This document shows, in pieces, positions 34,110 through 45,625 of a stretch of 64,000 nucleotides of DNA (the first letter of the stretch is position 1; each line of letters opens with the position of its first letter). The position numbers and the translations under genes are program-made. Source of the DNA: Epiperipatus broadwayi. Lineage: Eukaryota; Onychophora; Udeonychophora; Euonychophora; Peripatidae. The stretch is from assembly GCA_028023455.1 (NCBI GenBank), contig JAQFVV010006200.1, forward strand, positions 3,853,738-3,917,737. Reading direction: 5' to 3'. The notes beneath the pieces are model-generated. The model had not been told where the DNA came from. It saw nothing but the letters and a program-made list of their open reading frames with translations, and ran no database searches.

Positions 34110-36630
34110 ACATATGTTTACCAAAAAGCCATGCATGTAAAACTCAGTCATGGAGGTTACAATATATGTATAGAAGCATCTGTGTTATATATATATAAAG
34201 TGTGTGTTGAAAAGTGTTGTACATCGACAGAATAGTAATGTCAAGAAAGCTTGTAAACATTGTGGGAGCTATTATCTAATAATATGATATATGCTAAGGT
34301 GGGCTTGAAACAAAATATAATGAATATCGCAGCTTCATTGAATAGTTGATAAAGGTGAGATATAGGCCCATAACATTTTTATAGGCTGTGTTGAACTTTT
34401 TGCTCATGTAGATTCATTATGTCCTCAATTCACAATTATAACTAAATGCCATCTGGTGATAAATTCAATACTCAAGTCAAATTAATACTGCAATGCTAAC
34501 AACGGTTTGTTGTCTGCCTGTATAAAACGGTTGCAAAATCATTTAAATTTTATATAATTATTCATTTTCATTTTAAACAATTATCAATTAATTTTATGAT
34601 AGAAATTCCTCTAATTTTTTCTAGTGCTTTTTATTTATAATATCACACTTCAGCAAACTTATTTAGTTCATCCATTTATTTTATTTTTGGTTTCAAATTT
34701 TCTTTAAATCTCTTGCGCTCTAGTTCATAAATTCATTTGCTTACATGCTGTAATCTTTTCTAACGACCCATCTAGATCCACAGTTTTTTAATTCTTCATG
34801 ATGTCAATAATGTCTACTTGTTCTTTAATCCCTGTTTAATTGTTTTCAATCTCTTTTTGTCTATCCTAATGCAAAACTTACTTTTGTTGTGTTCTCTGCA
34901 GTCTCTGTATTGTTCATCTCTTAGACACAGACACATTTCTTTAAAATATTCCTTTTATCAAAAACAATAATTCAAGCTTAATTTTAAGATTATTTCATTC
35001 GTTGTGATTCAATGTAAATTAATAATTTGACGAAGATTTTTTTATGATTTCTTACTTCTGGTTTGAACACAGCTGCAAACCAACGCAAATGTAAATCTAA
35101 TATAATTATTTGTAATTTTTTTCACTAAGCAAGATTTAAAAATTCTAATTTTAAAAATCATGCTTTTGTTTTTTTTAAATCTTTTTCTAAGTAGAAAAAT
35201 ATACAAATCTAAGATTAAAAAAGTTGTTTTATTAAGTTGCGTTAATTTGAACCCAAGAACCTGTTGCGTTTTAACTCTTATGAATAAAATATTTTTCTTT
35301 ATCGGCATTCTGAAAACATAAATAAATATTCTCAATGTAAAATACATTTTTGAAAATTTTAATAAATTTACATTTTTATTAAAAGAACTAACAACAGTAG
35401 AATTTCATTCTTTAATTTCGACGCAACTGCCGCCAGATTTCAATCGCAGGTCATCGCTTCTAACAGCTGGCCAGCTTTTGAAGGCAAAACATGTCTCCAA
35501 TTGTGGCAAAAGACGCATCGTTTGTTGTGCAAGATCCTGTCATCCCAGAATCACTTGATTTACTTCACACCTTTCCCCCTTTTTGAATCTATTTGCTTCT
35601 TGATCTCTTCTTTCTTTTAAAGTCAAAATACTACTGTTTTTCTTTCCTCCACCGCGTGCCTTATGTTTGCGAATTGTTAGAATTCAGATTATCAGCAAGG
35701 CATCTTAAATTAAGCTAGGAATTAAAAGCGTTTGATAAACTTAAGAGCCCTCTTCGGGAAGTAATGCAAACTAAATTAACATAGAAATTATTTTTAATGG
35801 AAAAACAATAATAAAAACGATTTAATATACCACCCACATGTGCACTCACATTTTTATTATGTAAATTTGCGAGAGTGAATGTATTTTTTAGTACAATTTT
35901 AGCGACTGTAAGATTATTTTTACATAAAATTTTTCAACTGAAGTAAGAAATTAAGAAAGATATAACCACTAATGATTACAATGATTGATTTTATCGATCG
36001 TCCTATATATCCTCCACCCCCACAAATTACCTTGATAATTTATTTGAATTTACAAAATCCACTATCTAAATATATACATACACCTAATTTCTTCATAAAG
36101 ACCAACAGAAATTTATCCTGTGGCATAATATACGATCTTGTATGCAGTGAGAGCGTATCCATTTACCGTATCCACAACTGGGTGCTCGTACCTGTTGGGA
36201 TTTTTTTTTCAAATTTCAAACAGTCTTATGATTTTTTTCCCCTCAAGTATCTGACTTATAATCAACTGAACTAATTATGATAAATATAAATACAGTTCAA
36301 CTACTAGTAAATAGAAAACGAAATAATAGAAAGACAAAACCGTTTCTATCCCGTTTAAGTAATGCCTTTTCCTTCACTATTGGAGAGACCTTTGATTTGA
36401 GATAAGCTATATTTTTTCTTTACATATATTTTACATTCTGATTTAAAAGTGTTAAACTTTTCGCATTCACAACTTTAACAACAATTATATTCCTTTGTTA
36501 AATTAAAAATTATCTGCCATATATGAATTGATATATAAACTCAAACGCATGTAAATACCTTTCTGATATTATATTTATTAATGAATATGAAACAAATATA
36601 CACTTTCACATTAACACTGCATTTACAATA
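34110..36630. other. Intergenic DNA with one GC-richer island
   Basis: Mostly AT-rich. The stretch at about 35415-35680 is clearly less AT-rich and contains complex sequence (CGACGCAACTGCCGCC, CAGCTGGCCAGC) but no long ORF on either strand. It might be an old exon, a UTR or a regulatory region. The short open frames at 35042-35347 and 35972-36274 have AT-rich composition and no motif. Confidence 0.45.
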
Positions 36631-36639
36631 GCTATACTT

Positions 36640-37286
36640 CACCTGATATCATTTGGCAAAATATAGTTCCTAGTTATAGGTTGAACTACAGAAGAAGGGA
36701 CTACATGTGCCCTTATAAGTTTCCTATTATTTCCAGCTGTTCTGTGACAGCCTGTTTCATGAATAGGTCTTGTGGCACTTCTGGCTGTACTGTGGTAGCT
36801 TGTGTCATGCCAATGTTTGATTCTAGCATATTTCAATCCTGAATAGGGACTTGCCTTGCTGTGTCAACTGTTTGGCTTAACTGCTATTATCTGGAGAACA
36901 GAGATTCTGTTTTTCAGCTCTGTGATAGTAGTTCTCTCAGATCATGTATGGAAAATGTGAATACTGCCATTCAGCTATGTGACAGCAGTTCTCTGTAGAA
37001 CATGGATTCTGCCTTTCATCTTTGTGATAGTAGTTCTCTGAAGAATGTGTGTACTGCTGTTTAGCTCTATGACAATGGTTCTCAGATCCTATCTTCAAAA
37101 AGACTGTTTATTGCCAGAAACCTATTCTTAATGGATACATTCACATTCAGTGAGAATCATTGCCTATTGGTCTATTTTTACCATTCACTGTGCTTTGTCT
37201 GATTCATGGTGATGAATGTTCAATCTGATCTAGATAAAGTGGGATTTGGACTAGTCCATTATTTGAAGGCATAGTGAGATATGATA
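36640..37286 (-). repeat. 3' LTR of the Ty3/gypsy-like element
   Basis: Begins at 37286 on the minus strand directly after the polypurine tract. Inside it, at about 36880-37085, an imperfect tandem array of about 60 bp units repeats a TGTGACAGCAGTTCTCTG-like core (GATAGTAGTTCTCT, GACAGCAGTTCTCT, GATAGTAGTTCTCT, GACAATGGTTCTC). The exact inner end is unclear. Confidence 0.65.
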
Positions 37287-37298
37287 TTCCCCCACCCT
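37287..37298 (-). other. Polypurine tract
   Basis: Minus strand AGGGTGGGGGAA immediately before the 3' LTR. This is where plus-strand DNA synthesis is primed in LTR retroelements. Confidence 0.65.
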
Positions 37299-37615
37299 GA
37301 CTAAAATTATCCCTGGAGAACATAGTCATTCAGGTGTATTGGTAGGTGTCTTTGGTGATCTCTTCTGTAGATTCATTATCATCATTCATAGATCATTGGA
37401 ACTGTAAGTTTATCACAGCTGGTTGATGACTCATCACTGTTAGCTTGTGACTCTTTGTCATCTGATGAGGCTTTTCTCATGGCTGGTTAGGTGTAATTTA
37501 CTTGTAATTAGTTTCAGTGATGATAATGTTGTTCAGCAGTTTTAACTACCACTGTTGGTAGTCCTTTAAGTTTGATTACCACTGCTGTAATCCATTTTGA
37601 GGCTCCCTTAAACAT

Positions 37616-37858
37616 TCAGTGCAGAACATGAGCCCCTAACTGCTTTTTTGCACTTTTAGTTTCATGTTTTATTTTAGGGTTCAAACCTGAATTATAATCA
37701 ACTCCTGCTGGGTAGACCATGTTTAAATTTGTTGTTGTGAGTTGGTTCACTTTAGTCATTGGGAAACCTAAGTGACTGAACCAGTCACAGCTTAATAAGT
37801 TGCTAAATTCACCTGACAATACAATCAGAAGTAGATATATAGTTTTATTAGGCATCAC
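37616..37858 (-). pseudogene. Retroelement aspartic protease relic
   Basis: An 80-residue open frame. LLIVLSGEFSNLLSCDWFSH matches the start of a retropepsin-like domain, where an active enzyme would have D-T-G; here the triad is lost (L-S-G). LGFPMTKVNQLTTTNLN follows as the flap region, and NPKIKHETKSAK ends the match. It sits between the zinc knuckle and the pol end, as expected for gag-pol. Confidence 0.5.
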
Positions 37859-37989
37859 AATTTTAACTCTTGTCTATCACAAGAGTGTTATTTGATTATC
37901 TTGGTAATGTGTGATTGTTTTGATGCTACTATGCAACTGATATTTGATTTTCTTATTAATAATAGCTCATCTTATTTTGACACAAGTGT

Positions 37990-38060
37990 GGCTGACATGC
38001 TTGCAATATGTACACATTGCATCCCAGTATGAACATTTGGTAGGTACATGTATTAGTTGA
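37990..38060 (-). pseudogene. Gag zinc knuckle relic
   Basis: Minus-strand frame with CSYWDAMCTYCKHVSHTCVK: C-x2-C-x4-H-x-C, close to the nucleic-acid-binding knuckle C-x2-C-x4-H-x4-C of gag proteins, with the last spacing shortened. The preceding Cys and Asp-Ala-x-Cys are as in many Ty3/gypsy gags. Confidence 0.5.
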
Positions 38061-38285
38061 TCACATCTTTTCACTAGTTGTTGTTGGTTTATAAGAGCTG
38101 TGACTTTTACTGTCATCTGGGTGCTTGTCCGACAGTTTTTTGCTCAATAGTTTAAATGCTATAGTCCTTTTTTTCAATGGACTTGCTTGGCTGGCTGTTG
38201 ATTCCATTAGAGTCACTTGAGAGAAAGAGGAATAAAGTGTTTATGTTAGGATCCATTGGGAGTTTAACCTTGTGGTTGTGGTATC

Positions 38286-38492
38286 TTATGCACAAATAAA
38301 ATGATCTTGCAGAGCATCAAAAAGAAAGTCTTTGAAACTGTATTTTAAAGCTAATTTTCTTATTCTGACAGCAAAATCTACCTTCTCTTTGTATGGAGTT
38401 TGAAATGATCTCTGCATTTTCATTAGTTGTGTTGAGCAGAAAAAGTTATTTAATAGAGATAATGCTTTGTCAAAATGAAGATCAGCTGACAC
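38286..38492 (-). pseudogene. Ty3/gypsy-like gag fragment
   Basis: A 68-residue open frame: ALSLLNNFFCSTQ, RSFQTPYKEKVDFAVRIRKL, ALKYSFKDFLFDALQDHFIC. The pattern R-x-F, a short gap, then F-x-x-x-[LI]-R-x-L-A, and finally L-x-D-x-[FL]-[IV]-[CA] is the conserved capsid part of Ty3/gypsy gag. It breaks off at a stop at 38286 and is followed by other frames toward the knuckle. Confidence 0.6.
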
Positions 38493-38560
38493 CTCAAGGG
38501 TTATATATGATGAGGGTGGCTAATTTTAACTTGTATTTTTTTTGATTTAATTAGACTATA

Positions 38561-38635
38561 AGTAGAAGAATGCTCAATCTTTGTAGCTTGGTCAATTTGT
38601 AGAAGAATGCTCAATCTTTGTAGCTTGATCAATTT
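38561..38635 (+). repeat. 36 bp tandem duplication in the LTR leader
   Basis: TAGAAGAATGCTCAATCTTT with GTAGCTTG[GA]TCAATTT occurs twice in direct succession. It lies between the 5' LTR and gag, where the primer-binding site should be. I could not identify a primer-binding site. Confidence 0.75.
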
Positions 38636-38699
38636 TTTGGATAGACAAGATTGAATTCTTCATTTGAGCCAATTTTAACCATATTATTTTTTTGCTTCT

Positions 38700-39227
38700 T
38701 TATACCATGAGAAAAAAAATCTACTTTTATTAATATGATGACTACTGTTAATGTAGTTGCCAATCTACTTTCAGTTGTATCTTGGCAGCCTGCCTCATGA
38801 GTAGATCTGGTGACATTTATTGCTGTACTATAATAACTTGCCTAATGCCAATGTTTGGTTCTAGCAGCTGTCAGTTCTGAGTGGGGACTTGCCTCACTGC
38901 ATCAACTATTCAGCTTAACTGCTATTTTCTTTTCCGCTTTGTGACAGTAGCATGTATGGAGATTGTGAATATTGACATTCAGCTATGTGACAGTAATTTT
39001 CTGGAATGTGTAGATTCTGCATTTTAATTTTGTGACAATAGTTCTTTGGAGAACATGTATACCATCATTCAGTTGACTATTTATTGCCATAACTCCATCC
39101 TTAATGGAAACATTCAGATTTAGTGAGCATCATTGCCTATTGGTCTGTTGCAATGAATGCTCAGCCTGATCTAGATAAGAGAGTGTCTGGACTAGTCCAT
39201 TATTTGAAGGCAAGGTAATATATGACA
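38700..39227 (-). repeat. 5' LTR of the Ty3/gypsy-like element
   Basis: Aligns with 36640-37286 over most of its length: GGACTAGTCCATTATTTGAA at the outer end, CATTGCCTATTGGTCT, GCTATGTGACAG and GCCTAATGCCAATGTTTGG. It lacks some units of the internal tandem array, so it is about 120 bp shorter. Divergence between the LTRs is high, so the insertion is old. Confidence 0.65.
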
Positions 39228-39239
39228 TTATTCGTAATC

Positions 39240-40170
39240 CAGATATAAATTTAAAATATCTGTTATTGTTTTTTTTTAAATTAAATATAATAACCTAGAA
39301 TAATTTACCTTTTGTTTTTTTAGATGTGATTATTTGTAGGCTTCAAAAATGGGAGGTTGAGTAAAAGTTCTAACTATAATATACATATAAAAAGATATAA
39401 TCATATACTGGTAATTGCATCAGCCTGCTTTATTGGAGTTTAAATCTAGTATTAAAGATTTTTTCCAGAAATTTGAGAATTATTTCAGGTTGCAAAGTCA
39501 AAAAAACAAACTATTGCTATTAAAAATCATCAACAGGTAAATAATACTTTTTTCACTAATCTTTTCTACTATCAGTTATCTTTTTTAAGTAGCTTGAATG
39601 CTTACAACAAACTTGTCATTCTTTAATGACTACAAGATCCTATATTCTGTAAGTTTTCATCATTTGACAACATATATAATCAAACAGTTATGATTTGTTT
39701 TGCCACAAACTTTATTCAACAGTTATGATTTATTCAATAAAATTCATCTCTTTTCACTTCCATTGAAAATCCTCCACAATAAACTTCCACAGTGTGGTCT
39801 TTCAAATGTCAAGATTATTTTCACTGTATAACATGCCATTAAATATGGAAATATGTTATATTTATTTAGTTTGTAATATAATTCTTCCCTTTATGCATCT
39901 TATCTTTGGCCTCTAAACATATTTTTGTTTGGCTTTTTTATTTTTATTTTATTTTCAATAAAATGAAAAGATGTGGAAAGATAGGCTTACATAATAATAA
40001 TTTAAAAAAAAAAAACATTTAAAAGTGGTACAAGAAAAGTGAATAATGGAAAACAAAAAAAAAAATTAAAATTGCAAGGACAAAAAAAAGTTAGCTAAGA
40101 AGAATAAACAAAATGGTTGGAATGGTCTGAATATTAATTATATATATAAGATCATTTCCATCATATATTA
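39240..40170. other. AT-rich intergenic DNA, no gene seen
   Basis: Contains A10 to A12 and T10 runs. No repeat match. Confidence 0.6.
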
Positions 40171-40174
40171 ATTG

Positions 40175-40410
40175 TTCAATGTCTTTAAAAAATTCAAACT
40201 TTATTTCAAAGTTTAAATACATTCAGCTATTAGAAATAGCACAGATGAACCCAATGTTTCAAGTGGTATCATTATCTCTGTTTCAAGTGTTGTTGATCTG
40301 ATAAGTGACAGTACTAGCATGGGGATTGAACCTGAAATTTTGTGAATATTAAATTTAAGTTGACACTCTTACCAATTAAACTATTTTATCAAAGGTACTG
40401 ACAATAAAAA
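40175..40410 (-). repeat. tRNA-derived SINE, family B, copy 2
   Basis: Minus strand: AATAGTTTAATTGGTAAGAG (A box), then TCAGGTTCAATCCCCATG (B box) about 45 bases later, then the family tail with AATAAAGTTTGAATTTTTTA. This is the clearer of the two copies, with an A and B box close to those of true tRNAs. It lies head to head with a family A SINE that starts 25 bp away. Confidence 0.7.
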
Positions 40411-40432
40411 TTTCATATACTTGTCAATGAGT

Positions 40433-40535
40433 TGGTAGCCAAGAGATCAGCGCAGCTGCCTTGCAAGCAGTCACTTACAGACACTCCACACAGGTTTGCT
40501 TCCCTGCCGATGCTTTGACACATGAAAAAAGAAAA
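40433..40535 (+). repeat. tRNA-derived SINE, family A, copy 4
   Basis: GTTGGTAGCCAAGAGATCAG, GCTGCCTTGCAAGCAG, then an insertion and ACAGGTTTGCTTCCCTGCCG (B box), GATGCTTTGACACATG and an A-rich tail. The T-stem is weakened compared with copy 3. Confidence 0.65.
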
Positions 40536-40559
40536 GTAAGTATACAAAATTTCTTATGA

Positions 40560-40760
40560 CCATTGACTTTGAAAAAATGGCCTAATTGGTTAAAATATTC
40601 CCTTAAACTCAATATTCATAAATCTAAAAATCAATGTTCAGTTTTTAGACTAATAAAGTTCCTGATTAAGCCAGCAATACCTGAAGAAAAAAAGAGAGTA
40701 TCATTCACAACATTTATTTTATACTAACCTACATTCTATTACTAACAGTTGAATATATAT
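40560..40760 (+). repeat. Putative SINE-like repeat, family C, copy 2
   Basis: GGCCTAATTGGTTAAAA resembles an A box, and GTTCAGTTTTTAG at the B-box distance is degenerate. AATACCTGAAGAA and TATACTAACCT match 6890-7120. Together with the two preceding SINEs this forms a cluster of three Pol III-type elements. Confidence 0.4.
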
Positions 40761-41596
40761 GAAAAGTTTAATTATATTTGAATATTTCTCAAGTCATTTA
40801 ATAATTAATATTAGGTAAGAAAAATAGACCAACATATCATTACTATAAAAATGGTTGGATGATTAATTTAGAGTCAGAAACAATTATGATAAATATATTG
40901 CACTAGATAATTTTAACAGTCAAAACAGGATATATAAAAATGCTCATTTCCAAGAATATTGTTCTGAATTCCATAAAGTAGACTTCCATTATATATTGTA
41001 ACCTCAACGTTATTGGTTAGCAGACTCGAGGTAGAGAACCAATCATTAGAGAGCTTTATCATCTCATTGAACTGAACACCAGTTGTTCTCAAAAGTTTTT
41101 GAGATTAGGCAGGAGTAAGAAATGAGCAGTTGAGATAAATATGATCTATGTGAAAGTATGTTTGCTAAAGTAAAATTGAAATGCATATATGATCAATCTC
41201 CACATAAACAAATGTTAAATAGATAAATTTCTCAGGGTATTTCTGTATGGGTGTGTTACTACTCTTAATATATTTGAGCAAACATTTATGATATAGTATT
41301 TCTTGCTTAATCAGATTAGCAATTTAAAATATACTGTTAACTAATTGTTTATCTTAATAAAATATGAAAATTAAATATATGGACATAAAGTTTATTTATC
41401 AATTACGAGTACAATAAATGTGAAAGGGAATTTTATGCACATCACTTTGAATTTCACATAGCAATAATAAAGTTAAATAGAATGTAAAATTTAATAAATT
41501 TCAAATGTAATCTTTTACCTTAGGAGTATGACTTTTAATTCACAAATATGCCACAATGATGGTTTTAATATAGACCTATTAAAGGTAACAATTTAT

Positions 41597-41630
41597 TATA
41601 TATATATATATATATATAATAATATTGTTA

Positions 41631-41668
<38 letters not shown>
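41597..41668. repeat. (TA)n microsatellite, two blocks
   Basis: Two long (TA)n tracts separated by ATAATATTGTTACC. The second abuts the 3' end of the RTE-like LINE on its right, so the LINE may have inserted next to or at the TA tract. Confidence 0.85.
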
Positions 41669-41671
<3 letters not shown>

Positions 41672-41985
41672 TCAACCATTATCAATCCACTGCAGGATGA
41701 AGGTCTCTCCAAGTTCAATCCATCTTTTCTGATCTTTAGCTTCTCTTCTCCACATCACCCCTGCAAACTTTCTTATTTCATCCATCCATCTCACATGTGG
41801 TCTCTTTCTGGGTCTTTTACAATCTCTTGGAATCCAGTTTAAAATTACAATTGTCCATCTATTATCATCTCTTCTAGCAATATGTCCAGCCCAACTCCAA
41901 TTCAGTCTTTTAATTTTTTCAAGGAGATCAGTAACACCTGTTTGTTCTCTTACCCATACATTGCGTTTTCGATCTCTTCTTGTAT
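41668..41985 (-). pseudogene. RTE-like LINE, family 2, copy 3 (3' end)
   Basis: Minus strand encodes the Arg-rich tail of the family. GATCGAAAACGCAATGTATG, SWAGHIARRDDRWT- and RPRKRPHVRWMDE-type stretches and the terminal CTGCAGTGGATTGATAATGG are present, ending in TGATGATATA. It aligns to 17740-18068 with small differences. The reading frame is longer here than in copy 2, so this copy is younger or less decayed. 5'-truncated at about 41985. Confidence 0.75.
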
Positions 41986-42134
41986 ATATATATAATTATA
42001 AATGACAATAACAAACAATATAAAACATAATTAATAATTAAAACTTTATAAAACAACCAATAAATATTAATGTCTGTTCTTTAAATATAATCTAAGCTTG
42101 AGATATGACAGCATGTAATTTTGCAATGCGATGC

Positions 42135-42625
42135 AATGCATTATGGGTTCTCCTTTATCAGAGTCAGGAATTTCTCAGCCACTACGCCCAGAGAAACCTA
42201 TTAGCCATCTTCCCTTTCCAGCTTGTTTTTTCCATATTCTTCCCTATACCGCTCCATCCCATTTCCACAACATCATCTTTGTCCACTCTATGGCCTTATA
42301 TCTAGATCCCTTATCTTTCTCCAAATCAAGCATAAAAACCAAGAACTCACTTTTTGTATAATCACTTTGTTTACATTTATTCTCCCACAACTTCATTATT
42401 TGTACTCTTTCTGCTTGTAAGCATTTGTACTCAATTAACAGATGACTAATATTTTCCATGCCCTCCTTACATAACTTGCAGCCTAAATCACCCACATTCC
42501 TCTATTTATGTGTATATTCCCTTGTTACTAACTATCCTGTTTGAGTCTTAAACAATAAACCACTTTCCCTGTTGCAAAGACATTAATAATCATCCTGTTG
42601 GAGAAGGTTGAATAACATTTAAACA
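42135..42625 (-). pseudogene. LINE family 1, second copy (3' end)
   Basis: An 84-codon open frame at 42244-42495 covers the C-terminal tail: LGCKLCKEGMENISHLLIEY (CxxC with a downstream His), KCLQAERVQIMKLWENK and KAIEWTKMMLWKWDG. It aligns with 10730-11165 of LINE relic 1 and is better preserved. The noncoding 3' end (GTTTCTCTGGGCGTAGTGGC) continues to a GCATTGCATCGCATTGC tail near 42120. The Cys/His motif is typical for the C-terminus of several non-LTR families. This part alone does not fix the clade. Confidence 0.7.
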
Positions 42626-42629
42626 AATT

Positions 42630-45530
42630 CTTGATTTAAATACTGGAGGATAATAACAATAATAATCATAATAATGTTTTATGCTGTCCATAATCAGTTT
42701 GTTTACAATAATTAATGGATAACTAATCAACCTAACTAGATAATTATCTCACTCTTTTAAAGTAATTGAAATTATTTGCTTAGCATTCCTGAATGATATC
42801 TAAAATATATGGCTTATTTATTGTACCTTAATATCCTTTACTGGATTCATTTGTTAGGTTTCTATATTATTTAAAGTCTTAATAATTCATTAGGAGTAAA
42901 ACTCTACTAATAAAAGACAATCCATATTATTAGGATGTGTTATTGCATACTATAGTATTTAAAAAATAAAAATAAACTTAATAGAAACTGTGCAAAAGTA
43001 TTCCTTATAGATCTAATTATCTAACCCAGGATGATTGACTCCCTGTCAATTTGAGATTGAAATTTAAGGACTAGTAAAACATATAATAAATTCAATATAT
43101 CATATTATAAGCACAAGCAAACTCCAATTTAAATCATATATTGCATCATACCCAATATCACAAATAATACAATTGATAAAGCTGTTACCTGTACATTCAC
43201 ACATTATTAATATCTGGAGAAATTTATTATTTCTTTATTACATTAATAATAACTCTAACTAAATAAATAGATCTTATAAATATAATGATTATAAAGGATT
43301 AAAATTTATCATATAAAAATATTCATATTTGCTTAATATTACTTTTTTTAAAAAAAATTCACTCTAGCACTAAATAAAGCATCAAAGATTATATTGTAAG
43401 CACAATTTAAATTCATTTTGTAAATTTAATCCTTATTGGAACTTAATATGAAGATGAATAAAATTTCATTAAGCACATAGGTTAATCCAATTATATATAT
43501 ATATATTATAGCACACTAATCCATTTTAGAATATTTGCTGATAATTCTGACTTCTGTAATATTTAATATTGTGGAATTTTTAATTTGTAATCCATTTCTT
43601 AAAACACTGGAAATGAATCATAATTTATTGTATGAAAAAGAAGCAATTTAATCCATTTGAAAAACAGTGCAACTTTAAATCCAATGATTGGCATTTAACA
43701 CTGATTTTATTGGAGTATATTATTAATTAATACATTACTTTATAGACATTTAATCCATTTTTGCTTTATAATTTTGGTCGTTTTATATTTTATATGATCA
43801 AGCAATTGATTATAATCCACAAACCCATTGGTTGCATTAATTTTAATTAAAATTCAACATTTCATCCAAGATACAAATTTTATGACGGTATACATAAATT
43901 AAAACTTATTACTTAAAGTTTATCTTTCAATAATTCATGATGAGATAATCTATAATATTGAGACAAATTATTCACACTTATTTGAAGTGAATAGAAAAGT
44001 TGTTTCACAATTATTTGATATGAAAAGATCAGCGTCTTCCCGATTGAAGTTATTATAGGTATCCCATAAGTAATTTTATAAAGTTTCCATTAAAAGTTGA
44101 CAACAATAAAGGATAATTCTTTATTTGTTTGCTGTTTATCTCTTTCAGTTCGAGGAGAAGTAGACATTTTTGCCAAACTAAGGCAAAATGCCAAGAATAA
44201 ATTGATCTACTCGATCATGATGAAGAAGGCAGACAAAATGGACATTTTGCAATTTTAATTTACTTAGATTTTGAAAGCACTAAAATTTTATGATTACAAC
44301 TGGATTTTCTAAGCACCACTATTTATATCTTTTGGTCAGCTAATATCTTGATCAGCTCAGATTTCCTATTATGCTTTGATGTTTTCTAATTTTTCCGGGA
44401 AAATTTAAAGAATTGTCATGGATACGGAATATGCAGGTGATAGAAAGCTGTCTATATTTGAATTAAAGTGGCAATATTATAGACAGGAAGTATAATAATA
44501 TCGAAAATAATTTTACAATACTATATAATTTTCTTATATTAATTTTTTTCAAAGTTCTCCGATATTTATTTTAATTAATTTTAAATTGATCTTTTAATTA
44601 AATTATACTATTAATAAAAATCCCTTTAATTAAACAAGCTAAATTAATTTTGCTAATTTTATATTTATTTATTGACCAAATTTAAAACGCCAAAATATCA
44701 TGCCTGCACATATATTTTCAATGAATGGTTTATTCTATAACTTTTTAAGTGAATGTTAATTGTAATTATTTTATTTTAAAATATTCTGTCTTGTTAAACT
44801 TGATTTATTGTCCTATTCTGTATCTCTTTATAAATATTTATTTTATGGGGGTGTCTATCTCTATTTGTCTATAAAATTCAATGGCGCTTTAAAAAAAAGA
44901 AGATAAAATACAAACGCACTTATTTTCTATAGGCATCGATTAGAAAATCTGTTTGAAAGACTTAAATACAGTACATTGAAAAATTTTATAGTTTCTTTTA
45001 AACACTAACATGAAAGACTTTTGAGCTTAATTTTAAGTATATTATTTGCTATTTAACCCATTATAATGGTTAATGTATTTACTTAACCATAAAATAAAGC
45101 CAACAACATTTTTACAGTTTGTTGAGTTATATTAGATAATTACGATAGTAAATGTAAGGTTACAATATATATATATATAGTGAAACAGTTCAAATATAAA
45201 TGGAAATCTAATAAGGAGAATAATAATAATAATAATGAAAGAAACAAAATAAGTAATAAGCTATTCAATTAGTTTTTCTTTAAGATAATTAACTCACAAA
45301 ATTTTGTTACAGATTTTGGTAAATAATAATTCTTAAAATTGTAAAGTACAATCTTTATATCAACTATAAATCGAAATTCTGATCATGAGAAGGCTGAAAG
45401 TGCATGGGTGAATGTTGAATGCATATGAATACACACAAACACTCTCAAATCAACATATTTAATAATTTTATTTTATTTTTAAAAAGCAGTATAAATGATA
45501 AATCTTTATTGTTTTTAAAAAAGATAAATC
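42630..45530. other. AT-rich intergenic DNA, no gene seen
   Basis: No protein-like ORF. (TA)n at about 43493-43506 and 45163-45178, and an (AAT)n run at 45221-45236. Confidence 0.6.
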
Positions 45531-45539
45531 GTTCTGATA

Positions 45540-45625
45540 ACACAATCAACCTTTAAGCTATCAACAATCTCAACCTGTAGTCAAGGCAACCTTCTTTAAC
45601 AATAAATAAATATTTTTTTTTATAA
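45540..45625 (-). repeat. Dispersed repeat family G, copy 4
   Basis: ATCAACAATCTCAACCTGTA and GTCAAGGCAACCTTCTTTAA, the reverse complement of the copy 1 core, then AACAATAAATAAATATTTTT. Confidence 0.6.

Larger units (their letters stand above)
36640..39227 (-). mobile_element. Ty3/gypsy-like LTR retrotransposon, internally deleted
   Basis: Two related long repeats flank a short internal region on the minus strand. Order 5' to 3': LTR (39227 to about 38700), gag (38286-38492), zinc knuckle (about 38000), protease relic (37616-37858), a short pol end, polypurine tract (37287-37298), LTR (37286 to about 36640). Reverse transcriptase, RNase H and integrase are gone. Both LTRs start T[GA]TCATAT and share CTTCAAATAATGGACTAGTC. 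The frames have stops, so the element is dead. The family assignment rests on the gag pattern and the order of parts. Confidence 0.7.

Noticed and set aside
35042-35347. 101-codon minus-strand frame
   Set aside because: Lys/Phe/Ile-rich composition as expected from AT-rich sequence, no motif, and no related sequence in the window.
36639-36836. 65-codon minus-strand frame with His/Arg-rich composition
   Set aside because: It lies entirely within the 3' LTR and has no counterpart in the 5' LTR.
41528-41842. 104-codon plus-strand frame across (TA)n
   Set aside because: Half of it is Tyr-Ile from the microsatellite, the rest is antisense to the RTE-like LINE tail.
42105-42420. Three overlapping plus-strand frames, Ser/Pro/Leu-rich
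   Set aside because: They are antisense shadows of the better-supported minus-strand LINE tail with its Cys/His motif.
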